This document shows, piece by piece, positions 19,129 through 28,165 of a DNA stretch of 64,000 nucleotides; within the stretch, counting starts at the first letter, position 1; each line of letters opens with the position of its first letter. The translations under genes were made by a program, and so were the position numbers. The stretch is from NCBI RefSeq assembly GCF_030814475.1, contig NZ_JAUSVF010000001.1:2672001-2736000 (forward strand), written 5' to 3'. Origin of the DNA: Pararhizobium capsulatum DSM 1112 (lineage in GTDB: Bacteria; Pseudomonadota; Alphaproteobacteria; Rhizobiales; Rhizobiaceae). The notes beneath the pieces are model-generated. The model searched no databases and was not told where the DNA came from. It saw only the letters and a program-made list of their open reading frames with translations.

Positions 19129-19548
19129 TCACTCGTCCTTGTAGACTTTCTCACGCCGTTCGTGTCGTTCCTGCGCTTCGATGGACAAGGTTGCGATTGG
19201 TCTTGCATCGAGGCGCTTGAGGCCGATGGGTTCGCCGGTTTCCTCGCAGTAACCGTATGTCCCTTCGTCCAGTCTTTGCAGAGCAGCGTCGATCTTGGAA
19301 ATCAACTTCCGCTGACGGTCACGAGCACGAAGCTCGATGGCCCTGTCCGTTTCGGAAGATGCCCTATCGGCGAGATCTGGGTGGTTTGCACTTTCTTCCG
19401 CGAGGTGACCCAGGGTTTCCCTGGCCTCCCGAAGAATGTCGTTTTTCCAGGCATTCAACTTTGCTCTGAAATAAGCCCGCTGACTGCCATTCATGAATTC
19501 CTCGTCCTCGGAAAGAACGAAGGAACTAAGATCGATCTTCTCACTCAA
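19129..19548 (-). CDS. dksA: RNA polymerase-binding transcription factor DksA (single-Cys type)
   Basis: Regulator that binds the RNA polymerase secondary channel and acts with ppGpp. The 139-residue product has the coiled-coil (residues about 20-95, with the tip DLADRASSETDRA) and the C-terminal globular zinc-finger region. Only one of the four usual zinc cysteines is kept (YCEETGEP; the second pair is LSIEA), as in other rhizobial DksA proteins. The start is a TTG at 19548, chosen because AGGAG lies seven bases upstream and the product then begins (M)SEKIDLSS; the longer frame to 19629 has no ribosome site. Confidence 0.9.
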   Translation of the reverse strand: MSEKIDLSSFVLSEDEEFMNGSQRAYFRAKLNAWKNDILREARETLGHLAEESANHPDLADRASSETDRAIELRARDRQRKLISKIDAALQRLDEGTYGYCEETGEPIGLKRLDARPIATLSIEAQERHERREKVYKDE

Positions 19549-19932
19549 CGCGATTCTCCTGAAGAACATCTCATTGCCGCGGTGTATAGACCTATGAAGG
19601 CTCCGTTTCAAGCCTCCCGAAATCTGCATACCAGCTTTTTAATATTGCATAGAACGCAGGCTAACCGGCTAATATTTCAGCAAAATTACAACTGTGTCAT
19701 TTTATGCGATGACATCGCTTGGGGCCTGCGGTTCCAGGGATCTGCGGTTGTCGACCACCTGTTCTCGCACTCGATTGGCCTTTCCTTGGAAGGGATAATG
19801 TCTGCACAAAAAACAGGCATAGCAGTGCGCGGCACGCAGATCAATTTTTTCGGGAATCGGCTATGTCAAAGATATTTCAGTAATATTTCATCTTTTGCAG
19901 GGAAAATCCGCCCGAACCCGGGAGGTAAATGC
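19549..19932. other. AT-rich intergenic region between dksA and the GGDEF-EAL gene
   Basis: 384 bp between divergent genes. It is AT-richer than the surroundings and contains repeated ATATTTCA words. It must carry the dksA promoter and that of the GGDEF-EAL gene. An open frame crosses it but has no start signal or recognisable protein. No RNA gene is evident. Confidence 0.45.
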
Positions 19933-21906
19933 ATGTTTCGTCGATTGAGGGCGTTTCTTGCTGTTGACGCAGAAAATCCTGAGCTGATCAGGGCCCAGCA
20001 GACAGCCTTTACCCGGCAGATACCGCTGCTCTACGTCATGCTGATGGTCAACGCTGTCGCACTTGCCGCCACGCATTTCCACTACGCCCCTCTTTATCTG
20101 ACCGTTTATTCGCCTCTCCTGCTCTGCATAGGCTGCTGCATTCGCATTCACGGATGGTGGCTGTCGCGGAGAGAGACCGCAGACCACAATGAGGCGGTCA
20201 AACAGCTTCAGAGCATCGTCTATGTCGGCATGGCCATCGGTATCGGTTTCACCGTCTGGTCTCTCTCGCTGTTTCCCTACGGCGACGCCTATACGAAGAC
20301 ACACGTCGCCTTCTTCATGGCAATCACCGTGATCGGCTGCATCTTCTGCCTGATGCATCTGAGAACGGTCGCGCTCGTCATAACAGCAGTCGTGCTGCTG
20401 CCATTCACGCTCTTCTTTCTTTGGACAGGACATCCGGTCTTCATCGCGATCGCGACGAACATGGCAATTGTCACGATCCCGCTCGTCTACATCTTGCTGA
20501 AGCACTACGACGTTTTTACCGAGCTTATCGAATCCCAGAAGGCGCTTTTGAGCAAGCAGGCGGAAATGCAGGCGCTAAGCGATGAAAACCAGCGCCTGGC
20601 GAACATCGACAGCTTGACCGAGCTTCCCAATCGCCGGAATTTTCGCACTGAATTCGTCCGCCGCCTGCAGAATGCATCCGATCAGGGCCGTGGCCTCGCC
20701 GTCGGCATCGTCGATCTCGATGGGTTCAAACCGGTCAACGACGCCTTCGGTCATTCGATCGGCGACAAGTTGCTGATGGAAGCGGCCCGCCGCCTGATGG
20801 CCTTTTCCGAGTACGGCGTTTTTGCAGCGCGTCTCGGCGGGGATGAGTTCGGCCTTTTGATAGAGGGTGGCGAACGTGACATCGACCTGCGAACTCTTGC
20901 GGACCGCATTTGCTACGCACTCCACCAGCCCTATTACATCAAGGGCATCACCGCAAAAGTGTCCGCGTCCCTTGGTCTGGTGAGCTATCCTGAAGGTGGC
21001 GACAATGCCGTCCAACTGTTCGAATGCGCCGATTTCGCTCTCTACCATGCCAAGCAGAACGCCCGCGGTCAGGCCGTCATCTTCTCCACCGAACATGCCC
21101 ATCAGATTACCCGCCGCAGCCGCATTGATCAGGAACTGAAGAATGCCGATCTGGAAAAGGAGCTTTCCGTCCTCTTCCAGCCTTTCGTGGACAGTGAGAC
21201 GCTGACCATCATCGGCTTCGAGGCACTGGCGCGCTGGGACAACATTGCGCTTGGCCGCGTGACACCGGACATCTTCATTCCTGCCGCCGAACGCAATGGT
21301 CTGATGTCTCATCTGACGCTCATTCTGCTGGAGAAGGCGCTCGAGGCCGCCAAACTGTGGCCTGATGGCACACGCCTGTCCTTCAATCTTTCCGCCCGGG
21401 ACATCGTTTCCCCCTCGACTGTCGATTCCCTCCTGTCGATTATCGCCAAGAGTGGTTTCAATCCCGCCAATCTCGACTTCGAGTTGACGGAGACCTCGGT
21501 CATGACCAGCTTCGATCTCGCCAGCACCAATCTGACGCGATTGATGAACAACGGAATAGGCATCGCACTCGATGATTTCGGGACAGGCCAATCGAGCCTC
21601 GGCTACGTTCATCGCCTGCCGTTGCGCAAGATCAAGGTGGATCGGAGCTTTATCACCGATATCGACACCAACGGCCTGAGCCGCAACATCATCCGCACCA
21701 TCGTCGATCTCTGCCGCAATATCGATTGCGTCTGCGTCATCGAAGGCATGGAAACAGAGGAGCAGGTGACCATTCTGCGCACGCTCGGATGCGCGATCAT
21801 GCAGGGCTATTACTTCGGCCGCCCCATGACCCTGGATGAAACCCTCGTTCGGCTTCAAGACCAGAGGAAAGCCGACGGCGGTAATTTTGCAGCCGCCGTG
21901 GCTTGA
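19933..21906 (+). CDS. Membrane GGDEF-EAL protein (cyclic-di-GMP turnover)
   Basis: A 657-residue inner-membrane protein with about six hydrophobic segments in the first 185 residues, a short coiled coil, then a GGDEF domain (RLGGDEFGLL) and an EAL domain. The EAL active site looks complete: EAL in GFEALARW, ELTETS, DDFGTG, KVDRSFI and EGMETEEQ. Both synthesis and hydrolysis of cyclic-di-GMP are therefore possible. The ATG at 19933 has GGAGG seven bases upstream. The open frame extends back over dksA, which is an artefact. The signal sensed is unknown. Confidence 0.9.
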   Translation: MFRRLRAFLAVDAENPELIRAQQTAFTRQIPLLYVMLMVNAVALAATHFHYAPLYLTVYSPLLLCIGCCIRIHGWWLSRRETADHNEAVKQLQSIVYVGMAIGIGFTVWSLSLFPYGDAYTKTHVAFFMAITVIGCIFCLMHLRTVALVITAVVLLPFTLFFLWTGHPVFIAIATNMAIVTIPLVYILLKHYDVFTELIESQKALLSKQAEMQALSDENQRLANIDSLTELPNRRNFRTEFVRRLQNASDQGRGLAVGIVDLDGFKPVNDAFGHSIGDKLLMEAARRLMAFSEYGVFAARLGGDEFGLLIEGGERDIDLRTLADRICYALHQPYYIKGITAKVSASLGLVSYPEGGDNAVQLFECADFALYHAKQNARGQAVIFSTEHAHQITRRSRIDQELKNADLEKELSVLFQPFVDSETLTIIGFEALARWDNIALGRVTPDIFIPAAERNGLMSHLTLILLEKALEAAKLWPDGTRLSFNLSARDIVSPSTVDSLLSIIAKSGFNPANLDFELTETSVMTSFDLASTNLTRLMNNGIGIALDDFGTGQSSLGYVHRLPLRKIKVDRSFITDIDTNGLSRNIIRTIVDLCRNIDCVCVIEGMETEEQVTILRTLGCAIMQGYYFGRPMTLDETLVRLQDQRKADGGNFAAAVA

Positions 21907-21966
21907 TCTTTTTCAAGCGCCGGACGACAAGACAGCTCGACTGAACGAACCCCTCAGGAGTGTTGG

Positions 21967-22473
21967 ATGCCAGCTGCCTTCCGTCTGTATCTCCTGCGAC
22001 ATGCCCGCGCCGCCTGGGCGCAGCCTGACCAGACGGATTTCGAGCGCACGCTCGACGATGTTGGCTATGCCGATGCCGAAATCGTGGCCGACAAGGCTGC
22101 TGACCGGGGTTTTGTACCCGCGCTCGTTCTCTGCTCCACGGCAGAACGCTGTCGCCAGACGATCGAACCGTTTCGCCGTACCATGGGCGAGGAACTCGAC
22201 ATCCAGTTTCTCGACACGCTCTATACCGGCGCCTTCGACGAGTATCACAGCCTGATTTCCGGCAATGGCAATGTCTCTTCATTGATGGTTGTCGGCCACA
22301 ACCCGGCGATCCAGGAAGTATTCTTCTCGCTGGTTGGCACGACGACCGCCCAGGGCGCAGCTCCCAAAGGCTTTCTGCCAGGAATGCTCGCGATCATCGA
22401 ATTCGACACTCCGCCGGAAACAACCACGTCGGGGAACGGCAAACTGGCCGCGCTTATTTCAGCCTCATCGTGA
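21967..22473 (+). CDS. SixA-like histidine phosphatase
   Basis: A 168-residue protein of the histidine phosphatase (phosphoglycerate-mutase-like) superfamily. The RHG-type motif is LLRHARAAW, and the second catalytic histidine lies in VVGHNPAIQEV. Length and lack of insertions fit the SixA group, which removes phosphate from Hpt domains in E. coli. The ATG follows CAGGAG by eight bases. It precedes ycjX, which begins 55 bp downstream, so the two may be co-transcribed. Confidence 0.85.
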   Translation: MPAAFRLYLLRHARAAWAQPDQTDFERTLDDVGYADAEIVADKAADRGFVPALVLCSTAERCRQTIEPFRRTMGEELDIQFLDTLYTGAFDEYHSLISGNGNVSSLMVVGHNPAIQEVFFSLVGTTTAQGAAPKGFLPGMLAIIEFDTPPETTTSGNGKLAALISASS

Positions 22474-22528
22474 TCGTACGCCGCAACGTCTTTTTTCGCC
22501 GGCATTGCCGTCCTATATCGCCAGGGTA

Positions 22529-24049
22529 ATGTTGAAACTGCCGCAGGACGGCGCTTCCAGGATCGAAAAGCCATTGCCGTCATTTCTGACCCGCCTCGCA
22601 GACGATACCCGGATTGCCATCGACAATCTTTCCGACCGCGCCTCCGCTATGGTCAATCCGACCTTGCGACTGGGCGTCACCGGCCTTTCGCGCGCCGGCA
22701 AGACCGTCTTCATTACGTCGCTTGTGCACAATCTCCTGAATGGCGGCAGGCTTCCTGTCTTCGAGGCGGTGCGCTCTGGCCGCGTTTCGAAGATCCGGCT
22801 CGAGCCGCAGCCAGATGATGCTGTGCCGCGCTTCCAGTACGAGGATCACGTCGCCGCCCTCATCCGCGATCGCCTGTGGCCGGACTCCACCCGTGCGATA
22901 TCGCAACTGCGCATCAGCCTCGATTATGAAAGTGCCAGCGGCTGGAACCGCATGTTCGGCACAGGCAGGCTGTCGATCGATATCGTCGATTACCCGGGTG
23001 AATGGCTGCTCGATCTACCCTTGCTGACCCAGGATTTCAGGGCTTTCAGTCGCAGGACCATGGAACGCGCAACAACCGGCATCCGCGCCGAGCTGTCTGC
23101 CGAGTGGCGTGCGCTTGCCGCGACGTTCAATGTCGCCTCATCGGCGCGGGAGGACGATGCGCGGCGACTTGCCGAAACCTTTACCACCTATCTCAGGGCC
23201 TGCAAGTCAGACGAGCGCTCGCTTTCCACCCTGCCTCCGGGTCGCTTCCTGATGCCCGGCGATCTGGAAGGTTCGCCGGCATTGACCTTCTCGCCGCTGC
23301 CCGATGTGCCGGACACCACCGCGCCGAAGGGGTCGCTGTTTGCGATGATGGAGCGCCGCTACGAGGCCTATCGCACCCATGTTGTCAAACCTTTCTTCCG
23401 TGAACATTTCGCGAGGCTCGATCGACAGATCGTGCTGATCGACACGCTGCAAGCGCTGAACCGCGGCCCCGAATCCCTTCTCGATCTGGAAGACGCACTC
23501 GGCGACGTGCTCGCCTGCTTCCGCCCCGGAGGAAACTCGTTCTTATCCTCTTTCGTAACCCGGCGGATCGACAAGGTCCTGATCGCCGCCACAAAGGCCG
23601 ATCACCTGCATCACGAAAGTCACGACCGGTTGGAGCGCATCACCGCGCGGATTGTCGACCGGGCTGTCGAGCGTATCGGAATGTCGGGTGCAGGCCTGGA
23701 AGTGATGGCTATCGCCTCCGTCCGCGCCACCCGTGAAGCGACGGTCACCAGCGACGGCCACGTCCTTCCCGTTATCGTCGGCACGCCGATGGCCGGGGAA
23801 ACCATCAATGGGGAAGTATTTGACGGAGAAAAGAAGACCGCCATCTTCCCGGGCGACCTGCCTGCCGATCCGCAGTCTCTGTTTCAATCCCTGGAGACGC
23901 GCCCCGAGGAAAGCCTCGTCCCGCATCTCAACTTCGTTCGCTTCCGTCCGCCGCACATAGAACAGACGGAGGGTGGCCTGAAGCTGTCCGTCCCCCATAT
24001 CCGGCTCGACAGAGCCATGCAGTTCCTGTTCGGAGACCGGCTGGCATGA
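22529..24049 (+). CDS. ycjX: YcjX-family predicted ATPase/GTPase
   Basis: A 506-residue P-loop NTPase of the YcjX family: Walker A GLSRAGKT near residue 52, DYPGEW in the Walker B region, and TKADH as the nucleotide specificity motif. YcjX sits with YcjF in many Proteobacteria, next to phage-shock genes in E. coli, and is induced by envelope or heat stress; no pspA is present here. The start is the first ATG after the SixA gene and has only a weak ribosome site. It overlaps the next gene by four bases (ATGA). Confidence 0.87.
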   Translation: MLKLPQDGASRIEKPLPSFLTRLADDTRIAIDNLSDRASAMVNPTLRLGVTGLSRAGKTVFITSLVHNLLNGGRLPVFEAVRSGRVSKIRLEPQPDDAVPRFQYEDHVAALIRDRLWPDSTRAISQLRISLDYESASGWNRMFGTGRLSIDIVDYPGEWLLDLPLLTQDFRAFSRRTMERATTGIRAELSAEWRALAATFNVASSAREDDARRLAETFTTYLRACKSDERSLSTLPPGRFLMPGDLEGSPALTFSPLPDVPDTTAPKGSLFAMMERRYEAYRTHVVKPFFREHFARLDRQIVLIDTLQALNRGPESLLDLEDALGDVLACFRPGGNSFLSSFVTRRIDKVLIAATKADHLHHESHDRLERITARIVDRAVERIGMSGAGLEVMAIASVRATREATVTSDGHVLPVIVGTPMAGETINGEVFDGEKKTAIFPGDLPADPQSLFQSLETRPEESLVPHLNFVRFRPPHIEQTEGGLKLSVPHIRLDRAMQFLFGDRLA

Positions 24050-25131
24050 CCGACGATGATCGCAGACCCAGCCGCAAGCCTGCGGCCTTCGCGGTGGACG
24101 ATCCGCAAGCCCGCATCGCTCAGCCGGCAAAACCGCGCCTTCCGTCGAGCTTTGACACCGGTATTTCAATAACGCCGGATGCCGACGATCCCTTTCTCGC
24201 CGAAACGATTGCACAGGAAGATGCCCTGCTGGAGGAAGCACGCCCTAGACGCAGGCGTTTCTCCTTTGCCAGGCTTGCGATGGGCGCGCTTGGCATTCTC
24301 GTATCGCTGGCCATCGGGGTCTGGGTTGACGCGCTGGTTCGCGATCTTTTCACGCGGGCCGACTGGTTGGGCTGGCTTGCCATCGCTGCTGCCGCAACTG
24401 CGGTAATCGGCCTCCTGGCCATCGTCGTCAGGGAAACGGCGGGGATTTTTCGCTTGAACGCCGTGCAGGCCCTGAAGCAGGAAGCACAGGAGGCGCGGCA
24501 TGATGTGTCACCAAAGCCGGCACGCAAGGTCATGGCCCATCTCATCGACCTGCTCGCGGCCAAGCCGGATACGGCGAACGGTCGCGCCCGGCTGGCTCGA
24601 ACGGAAGGTGAAATCATCGATGGCCCTCATCTGCTTGACCTTGCCGAGCGCGAACTGCTGACGCCCCTCGACCGGCAGGCCAGGAGCCTGATCCTCAATG
24701 CCTCGAAGCGAGTCTCGATCGTCACCGCCGTCAGCCCACGCGCCCTCGTCGATCTCGGCTATGTGATCTACGAATCGGCGCGGCTCATTCGCACCATGGC
24801 AGACCTCTATGGCGGCCGCCCCGGATCGCTGGGGCTGATCCGGCTGTTTCGCGATGTCGTTGCCCATCTCGCCGTCACTGGCTCCATCGCGGTTGGAGAT
24901 AGCCTGATGCAGCAGGTGGTCGGGCATGGCATAGCCTCGAAACTCTCCGCCCGTCTTGGCGAAGGCGTGATCAACGGTCTGATGACGGCACGGATCGGAA
25001 TTGCGGCGATGGACCTTTGCCGGCCCATGCCGTTTCATGCCTTGAAACGCCCGGGAATTGGCGACTTTCTTGCAGATCTGGCACCCGGAGCATCCAGATC
25101 ATCAGCCACCTCCCCGCAAGGCGATGCCTGA
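24046..25131 (+). CDS. ycjF: YcjF-family membrane protein (DUF697, TIGR01620)
   Basis: A 361-residue inner-membrane protein. The N-terminal 75 residues are soluble and charged, two membrane helices follow (about 78-98 and 106-128), and the C-terminal DUF697 domain (from about 190) contains further hydrophobic helices. It is the usual partner of YcjX, and the four-base ATGA overlap implies translational coupling. Function beyond envelope stress is not known. Confidence 0.87.
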   Translation: MTDDDRRPSRKPAAFAVDDPQARIAQPAKPRLPSSFDTGISITPDADDPFLAETIAQEDALLEEARPRRRRFSFARLAMGALGILVSLAIGVWVDALVRDLFTRADWLGWLAIAAAATAVIGLLAIVVRETAGIFRLNAVQALKQEAQEARHDVSPKPARKVMAHLIDLLAAKPDTANGRARLARTEGEIIDGPHLLDLAERELLTPLDRQARSLILNASKRVSIVTAVSPRALVDLGYVIYESARLIRTMADLYGGRPGSLGLIRLFRDVVAHLAVTGSIAVGDSLMQQVVGHGIASKLSARLGEGVINGLMTARIGIAAMDLCRPMPFHALKRPGIGDFLADLAPGASRSSATSPQGDA

Positions 25132-25152
25132 GTAGGCGATCGGTCGGTTGGC

Positions 25153-25944
25153 TCAGATGCCACCGTACCAGTCGTAGCCGTAGTCCTCCCAGAAACCGCC
25201 CTTACCTTTTCCGAAGGGCGAAAGCGTCGACACGAGCTCTATGGAGCGGATATATTTAGCCATCTTGTAGCCGAGCTGCCGCTCGATCCTGACGCGCAAC
25301 GGCGCACCGTTGGCGATCTGCAGGGGTTGGTCATTGCAGCCATAGGCAAGAATCGTCTGCGGATGGCGGGCATCCACGAGATCGATCGATTCGTAGTAGC
25401 CGACATTGCCCGCCAGACCCGCATTCATGCTGTCGAAACAGTGAAACACCACGAAACGTGCTTCGGGTTTCACCTTCGCCTCGTCAAGCAGCTGCGAGAG
25501 CTGCAGGCCGGACCACTTGGCGATGCAGCTCCAGCCTTCGACGCAGTCGTGCCGTGTGATCTGGGTACGCGACGGCATGTTTTGCAGTTCCGCCAAGCTG
25601 TAGCTCAAGGGTTTCTCGACAAGTCCTTGAACCTGCAGGCGGTAGCTCGCGAAATTGTCGGTTCGATGCGCCAGGTAAGCTTCGTCATTCGGATCGGTAG
25701 AGCCGTTCGGTCGTTGCCCCTGGCGGATTTCAGAGGAAGAAAATTCCGGCGCTAGTTTGTCGGCATCGATCAGCATTCGCTGAACCCGGTAGGTCAGGCT
25801 GTTTGCGGTCGCCAACACATCGCGCACCGGGCTGCCACCCGACAGAAACCCGTCCAGTGCGTCACAACCGGCAAAGGGTACGGTTGAAGCGGCAATCCCG
25901 ACCGAGGTCAAAAACCGGCGGCGGTTGAGGGCAAAGCTCTTCAT
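25153..25944 (-). CDS. Periplasmic molybdopterin-dependent oxidoreductase (sulfite-oxidase fold)
   Basis: A 263-residue protein with a twin-arginine signal (NRRRFLTSVGIAA) and an export cleavage region near residue 25. The molybdopterin-binding core matches the YedY/sulfite oxidase family: HDCVEGWSCIAKWSG with the Mo-ligating cysteine, CFDSMNAG, and LAYGCNDQPLQIANGAPLR. It probably receives or gives electrons through the cytochrome b encoded next to it, with which it shares a four-base overlap. The substrate (methionine sulfoxide, sulfite or other) cannot be told from sequence. Confidence 0.85.
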   Translation of the reverse strand: MKSFALNRRRFLTSVGIAASTVPFAGCDALDGFLSGGSPVRDVLATANSLTYRVQRMLIDADKLAPEFSSSEIRQGQRPNGSTDPNDEAYLAHRTDNFASYRLQVQGLVEKPLSYSLAELQNMPSRTQITRHDCVEGWSCIAKWSGLQLSQLLDEAKVKPEARFVVFHCFDSMNAGLAGNVGYYESIDLVDARHPQTILAYGCNDQPLQIANGAPLRVRIERQLGYKMAKYIRSIELVSTLSPFGKGKGGFWEDYGYDWYGGI

Positions 25945-26789
25945 TTGCCGGCTCCCATATCCGTTCTGTGGCCTGAAATGCGATAGCGGCCGGTGATAAT
26001 CGAGCGCAGCTCATTCAGTGGCCCGGCGGCAACCACCATCGCAATATGCACGACAAAAAACGTGACCAGCAGCAGCATGCAGGCGAAGTGGATCGTTCGC
26101 GCAGTCTGGCGTCCACCGAAGATGTCGAGCAGCCAAGGCCAGGCTGCGTTCATTCCCGGAGACATCGTCAATCCCGTCAGGATGATCAGCGGGAAGATAA
26201 CGAGCAGCACGCCGCCGTAGGAAAGCTTCTGAAGCACGTTGTAGCGTCCGTCGTGGTGAAATCGCAGACGCAGATGATCAAGAATGCTCCTCGGCACGCT
26301 GCGCAATTCGCCACCTGTCGGGAGGATATCGCGACGCAGATGACCATTGATGATGCTCGCGAAGAGCCAGAGAAGGAAAACGACGGCGAAGAGCCAGGCA
26401 AAGAAGAAGTGAACCACCCTTCCTGTCGCAAGATCCTGATAGGAGGGAACCGTCGCCCATGCAGGAAAACCGCGGTACGACTGCGCTGAATCGGGACCGC
26501 TGACGCCCAGCACGCCGGTTGTGTCGAAGCTCTTGCCGAAGACCGTCGTAACGCCCTCTGCATTGCCGGCCGCGTCCCGCATGGCCTTGATCGAAAAGAC
26601 GTCATTGTCGAACTCGAAGCCGGATTGCGCACCGACATAGAGCGTCGGATGGGCATTGAAAATCTGCAGGCCGCTGAGGAGAAGTAAAAACAGCGCGATC
26701 GCCCAACACCAGTGCGTCAGCCGGGTGATAAGCCGGTGCCGCAGGATAACGCTCCCTGCAGCAGAATCACTCTCCAGATTCTCGTTCAT
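25941..26789 (-). CDS. Cytochrome b561-type membrane subunit
   Basis: A 282-residue membrane protein with four hydrophobic helices and histidines placed for two b hemes (LTHWCWAIALF, GRVVHFFFAWLF, HFACMLLLVTFFVVHIAMVV). It resembles the b-type cytochromes of Ni-Fe hydrogenase and of formate or YedZ-like systems. It precedes the molybdopterin subunit with an ATGA overlap, so the two form a two-gene oxidoreductase in which this subunit links the periplasmic enzyme to the quinone pool. That link is inferred. Confidence 0.85.
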   Translation of the reverse strand: MNENLESDSAAGSVILRHRLITRLTHWCWAIALFLLLLSGLQIFNAHPTLYVGAQSGFEFDNDVFSIKAMRDAAGNAEGVTTVFGKSFDTTGVLGVSGPDSAQSYRGFPAWATVPSYQDLATGRVVHFFFAWLFAVVFLLWLFASIINGHLRRDILPTGGELRSVPRSILDHLRLRFHHDGRYNVLQKLSYGGVLLVIFPLIILTGLTMSPGMNAAWPWLLDIFGGRQTARTIHFACMLLLVTFFVVHIAMVVAAGPLNELRSIITGRYRISGHRTDMGAGK

Positions 26790-27029
26790 CGCCTCGCCTC
26801 CCGTGTCAGAAGAGACGTAGCAGGAGGCCGCACAGTTTCAAACGCACATCTTTTTCAACGCCCAGCACGACAGCGTGAGAAGCCTGTGACAGCAAGGGCT
26901 TCACAAGGCGCGCGTGAAACATTTCGTGAGTGCCTTAAGTACCCGCAGAAGGCCGCCGGAAACACTCCATTAACCATTCAAGTGCAAATGTTCTTTCACA
27001 TTCCGGACGTTGACCTTCAAGGATCGTTT

Positions 27030-27581
27030 ATGTTTACGCGCCCTTCTTTGATCGCTCGCGGCACTGCCGCCGCCACGATTGCAGCTCTTTGCCTCAGCGC
27101 GTCTCCAGCCTTTTCGGGCAGCCGCGACAAGGCCTTCTTCGAACAGGTCGCCGGCCAATGGAAAGGCCCGGGCGAAATCGTTGCCGGTAAATACAAAGGC
27201 ACCAAGTTCACCTGCGACCTGACAGGCGACGTGGTCGAAGGCTCCGACGCAGGCATCAAGCTTGATGGCTACTGCCGCGTTGGTGTTTTCAAGCAGCCGA
27301 TGTCAGCTTTGATCACCCAGAACGGCAAGAGCTATACCGGCAAGTTCCTGGACGGAGCCGAAGGCAAGGGCCTCGACATCATCTCCGGCAACGTCGCCAA
27401 GGATAAGGTCGTCGTCGGTATCAATCGTAAGAAGCTGAATGGCGCGATGATCGCCCGTCTTCAGGACCAGAAGACGATGAACATCACCATCTCCGTCAAG
27501 GTCGCGGACACGATGGTTCCGGTCATCGGTGTAAGCCTCAATCGTCAGCTCGACGACATCGCTGTCGGATCCATCAAATAA
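27030..27581 (+). CDS. Conserved exported protein, unknown function
   Basis: A 183-residue product with a clear signal peptide (cleavage after SASPAFS). The mature part is a predicted beta-rich domain with no catalytic motif that I recognise. Two cysteines (TCDLTG and YCRVGV) could form a disulfide. The ATG at 27030 has AAGGA six bases upstream; the open frame upstream to 26712 is not coding. Proteins like this are widespread in Rhizobiaceae as secreted proteins of unknown role. It is followed by a bidirectional terminator. Confidence 0.7.
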   Translation: MFTRPSLIARGTAAATIAALCLSASPAFSGSRDKAFFEQVAGQWKGPGEIVAGKYKGTKFTCDLTGDVVEGSDAGIKLDGYCRVGVFKQPMSALITQNGKSYTGKFLDGAEGKGLDIISGNVAKDKVVVGINRKKLNGAMIARLQDQKTMNITISVKVADTMVPVIGVSLNRQLDDIAVGSIK

Positions 27582-27608
27582 GCCCGAGAGCACTCAACGT
27601 TTCAGACA

Positions 27609-27636
27609 AAAGGCACCGGTCACCCGGTGCCTTTTG
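27609..27636. terminator. Bidirectional terminator
   Basis: A perfect 12-bp stem (AAAAGGCACCGG with CCGGTGCCTTTT) around TCAC lies between two convergent genes and ends in T runs on both strands. Confidence 0.9.
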
Positions 27637-27646
27637 CGTTTGAAGC

Positions 27647-28165
27647 CTAATATTTACGCCACCAGCCGAGGTCATCGTCAGCTACCTCGATGCCGGTCGT
27701 GTCGGTGTTCGCAAGCCAATTCGCAACAGTGCATCCCTCGACCTCCAGGCCTGGCGCAAAATCTGCAAGCGGCATCAGCACGAAGCCACGCGCCGTCATC
27801 CGTGGATGCGGGATTTCCAGCTGCGTGTCCGATTGCTTGATACCGTCATAGGCGAGGACATCGATATCGATCGTCCGCGGACCCCAGCGCTCCAGACGCT
27901 CACGCTTCATGTCCCGCTCGATCGACAGACACGTCTGCAGCAATGCTTCCGGAGACAGTTGCGTCGAAACGGCCGCACAGGCGTTGAAGAACCATGCCTG
28001 ATCCGTCTTTCCCCATGGGGGCGTGCGGTAAAGTCGCGACACCGCGATGACGTCACAATCCGGTCTGGCGTCCAACAGCACCAATGCGCGGGCGATGGAC
28101 ACCTTCGCATCGCCGATATTGCCGCCAAGCCCCAGTGCTGCCCAGTGGTTCACGCTGTCACGCAT
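27647..28165 (-). CDS. folK: 2-amino-4-hydroxy-6-hydroxymethyldihydropteridine pyrophosphokinase
   Basis: Folate synthesis enzyme (HPPK), 172 residues. Signatures: GLGGNIGD near the N terminus, the central FFNACAAVST strand, and the catalytic RWGPRTIDIDVLAYD with the two magnesium-binding aspartates. HPRM and RGFVLMPLADFAP follow. The gene overlaps folB by eight bases, and folB overlaps folP by four, so all three are one operon in the order of folP-folB-folK. Confidence 0.95.
   Translation of the reverse strand: MRDSVNHWAALGLGGNIGDAKVSIARALVLLDARPDCDVIAVSRLYRTPPWGKTDQAWFFNACAAVSTQLSPEALLQTCLSIERDMKRERLERWGPRTIDIDVLAYDGIKQSDTQLEIPHPRMTARGFVLMPLADFAPGLEVEGCTVANWLANTDTTGIEVADDDLGWWRKY

Noticed and set aside
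19099..19932. Upstream extension of the GGDEF-EAL frame over dksA
   Set aside because: It runs antisense through dksA and its terminators; a good ribosome site supports a start at 19933.
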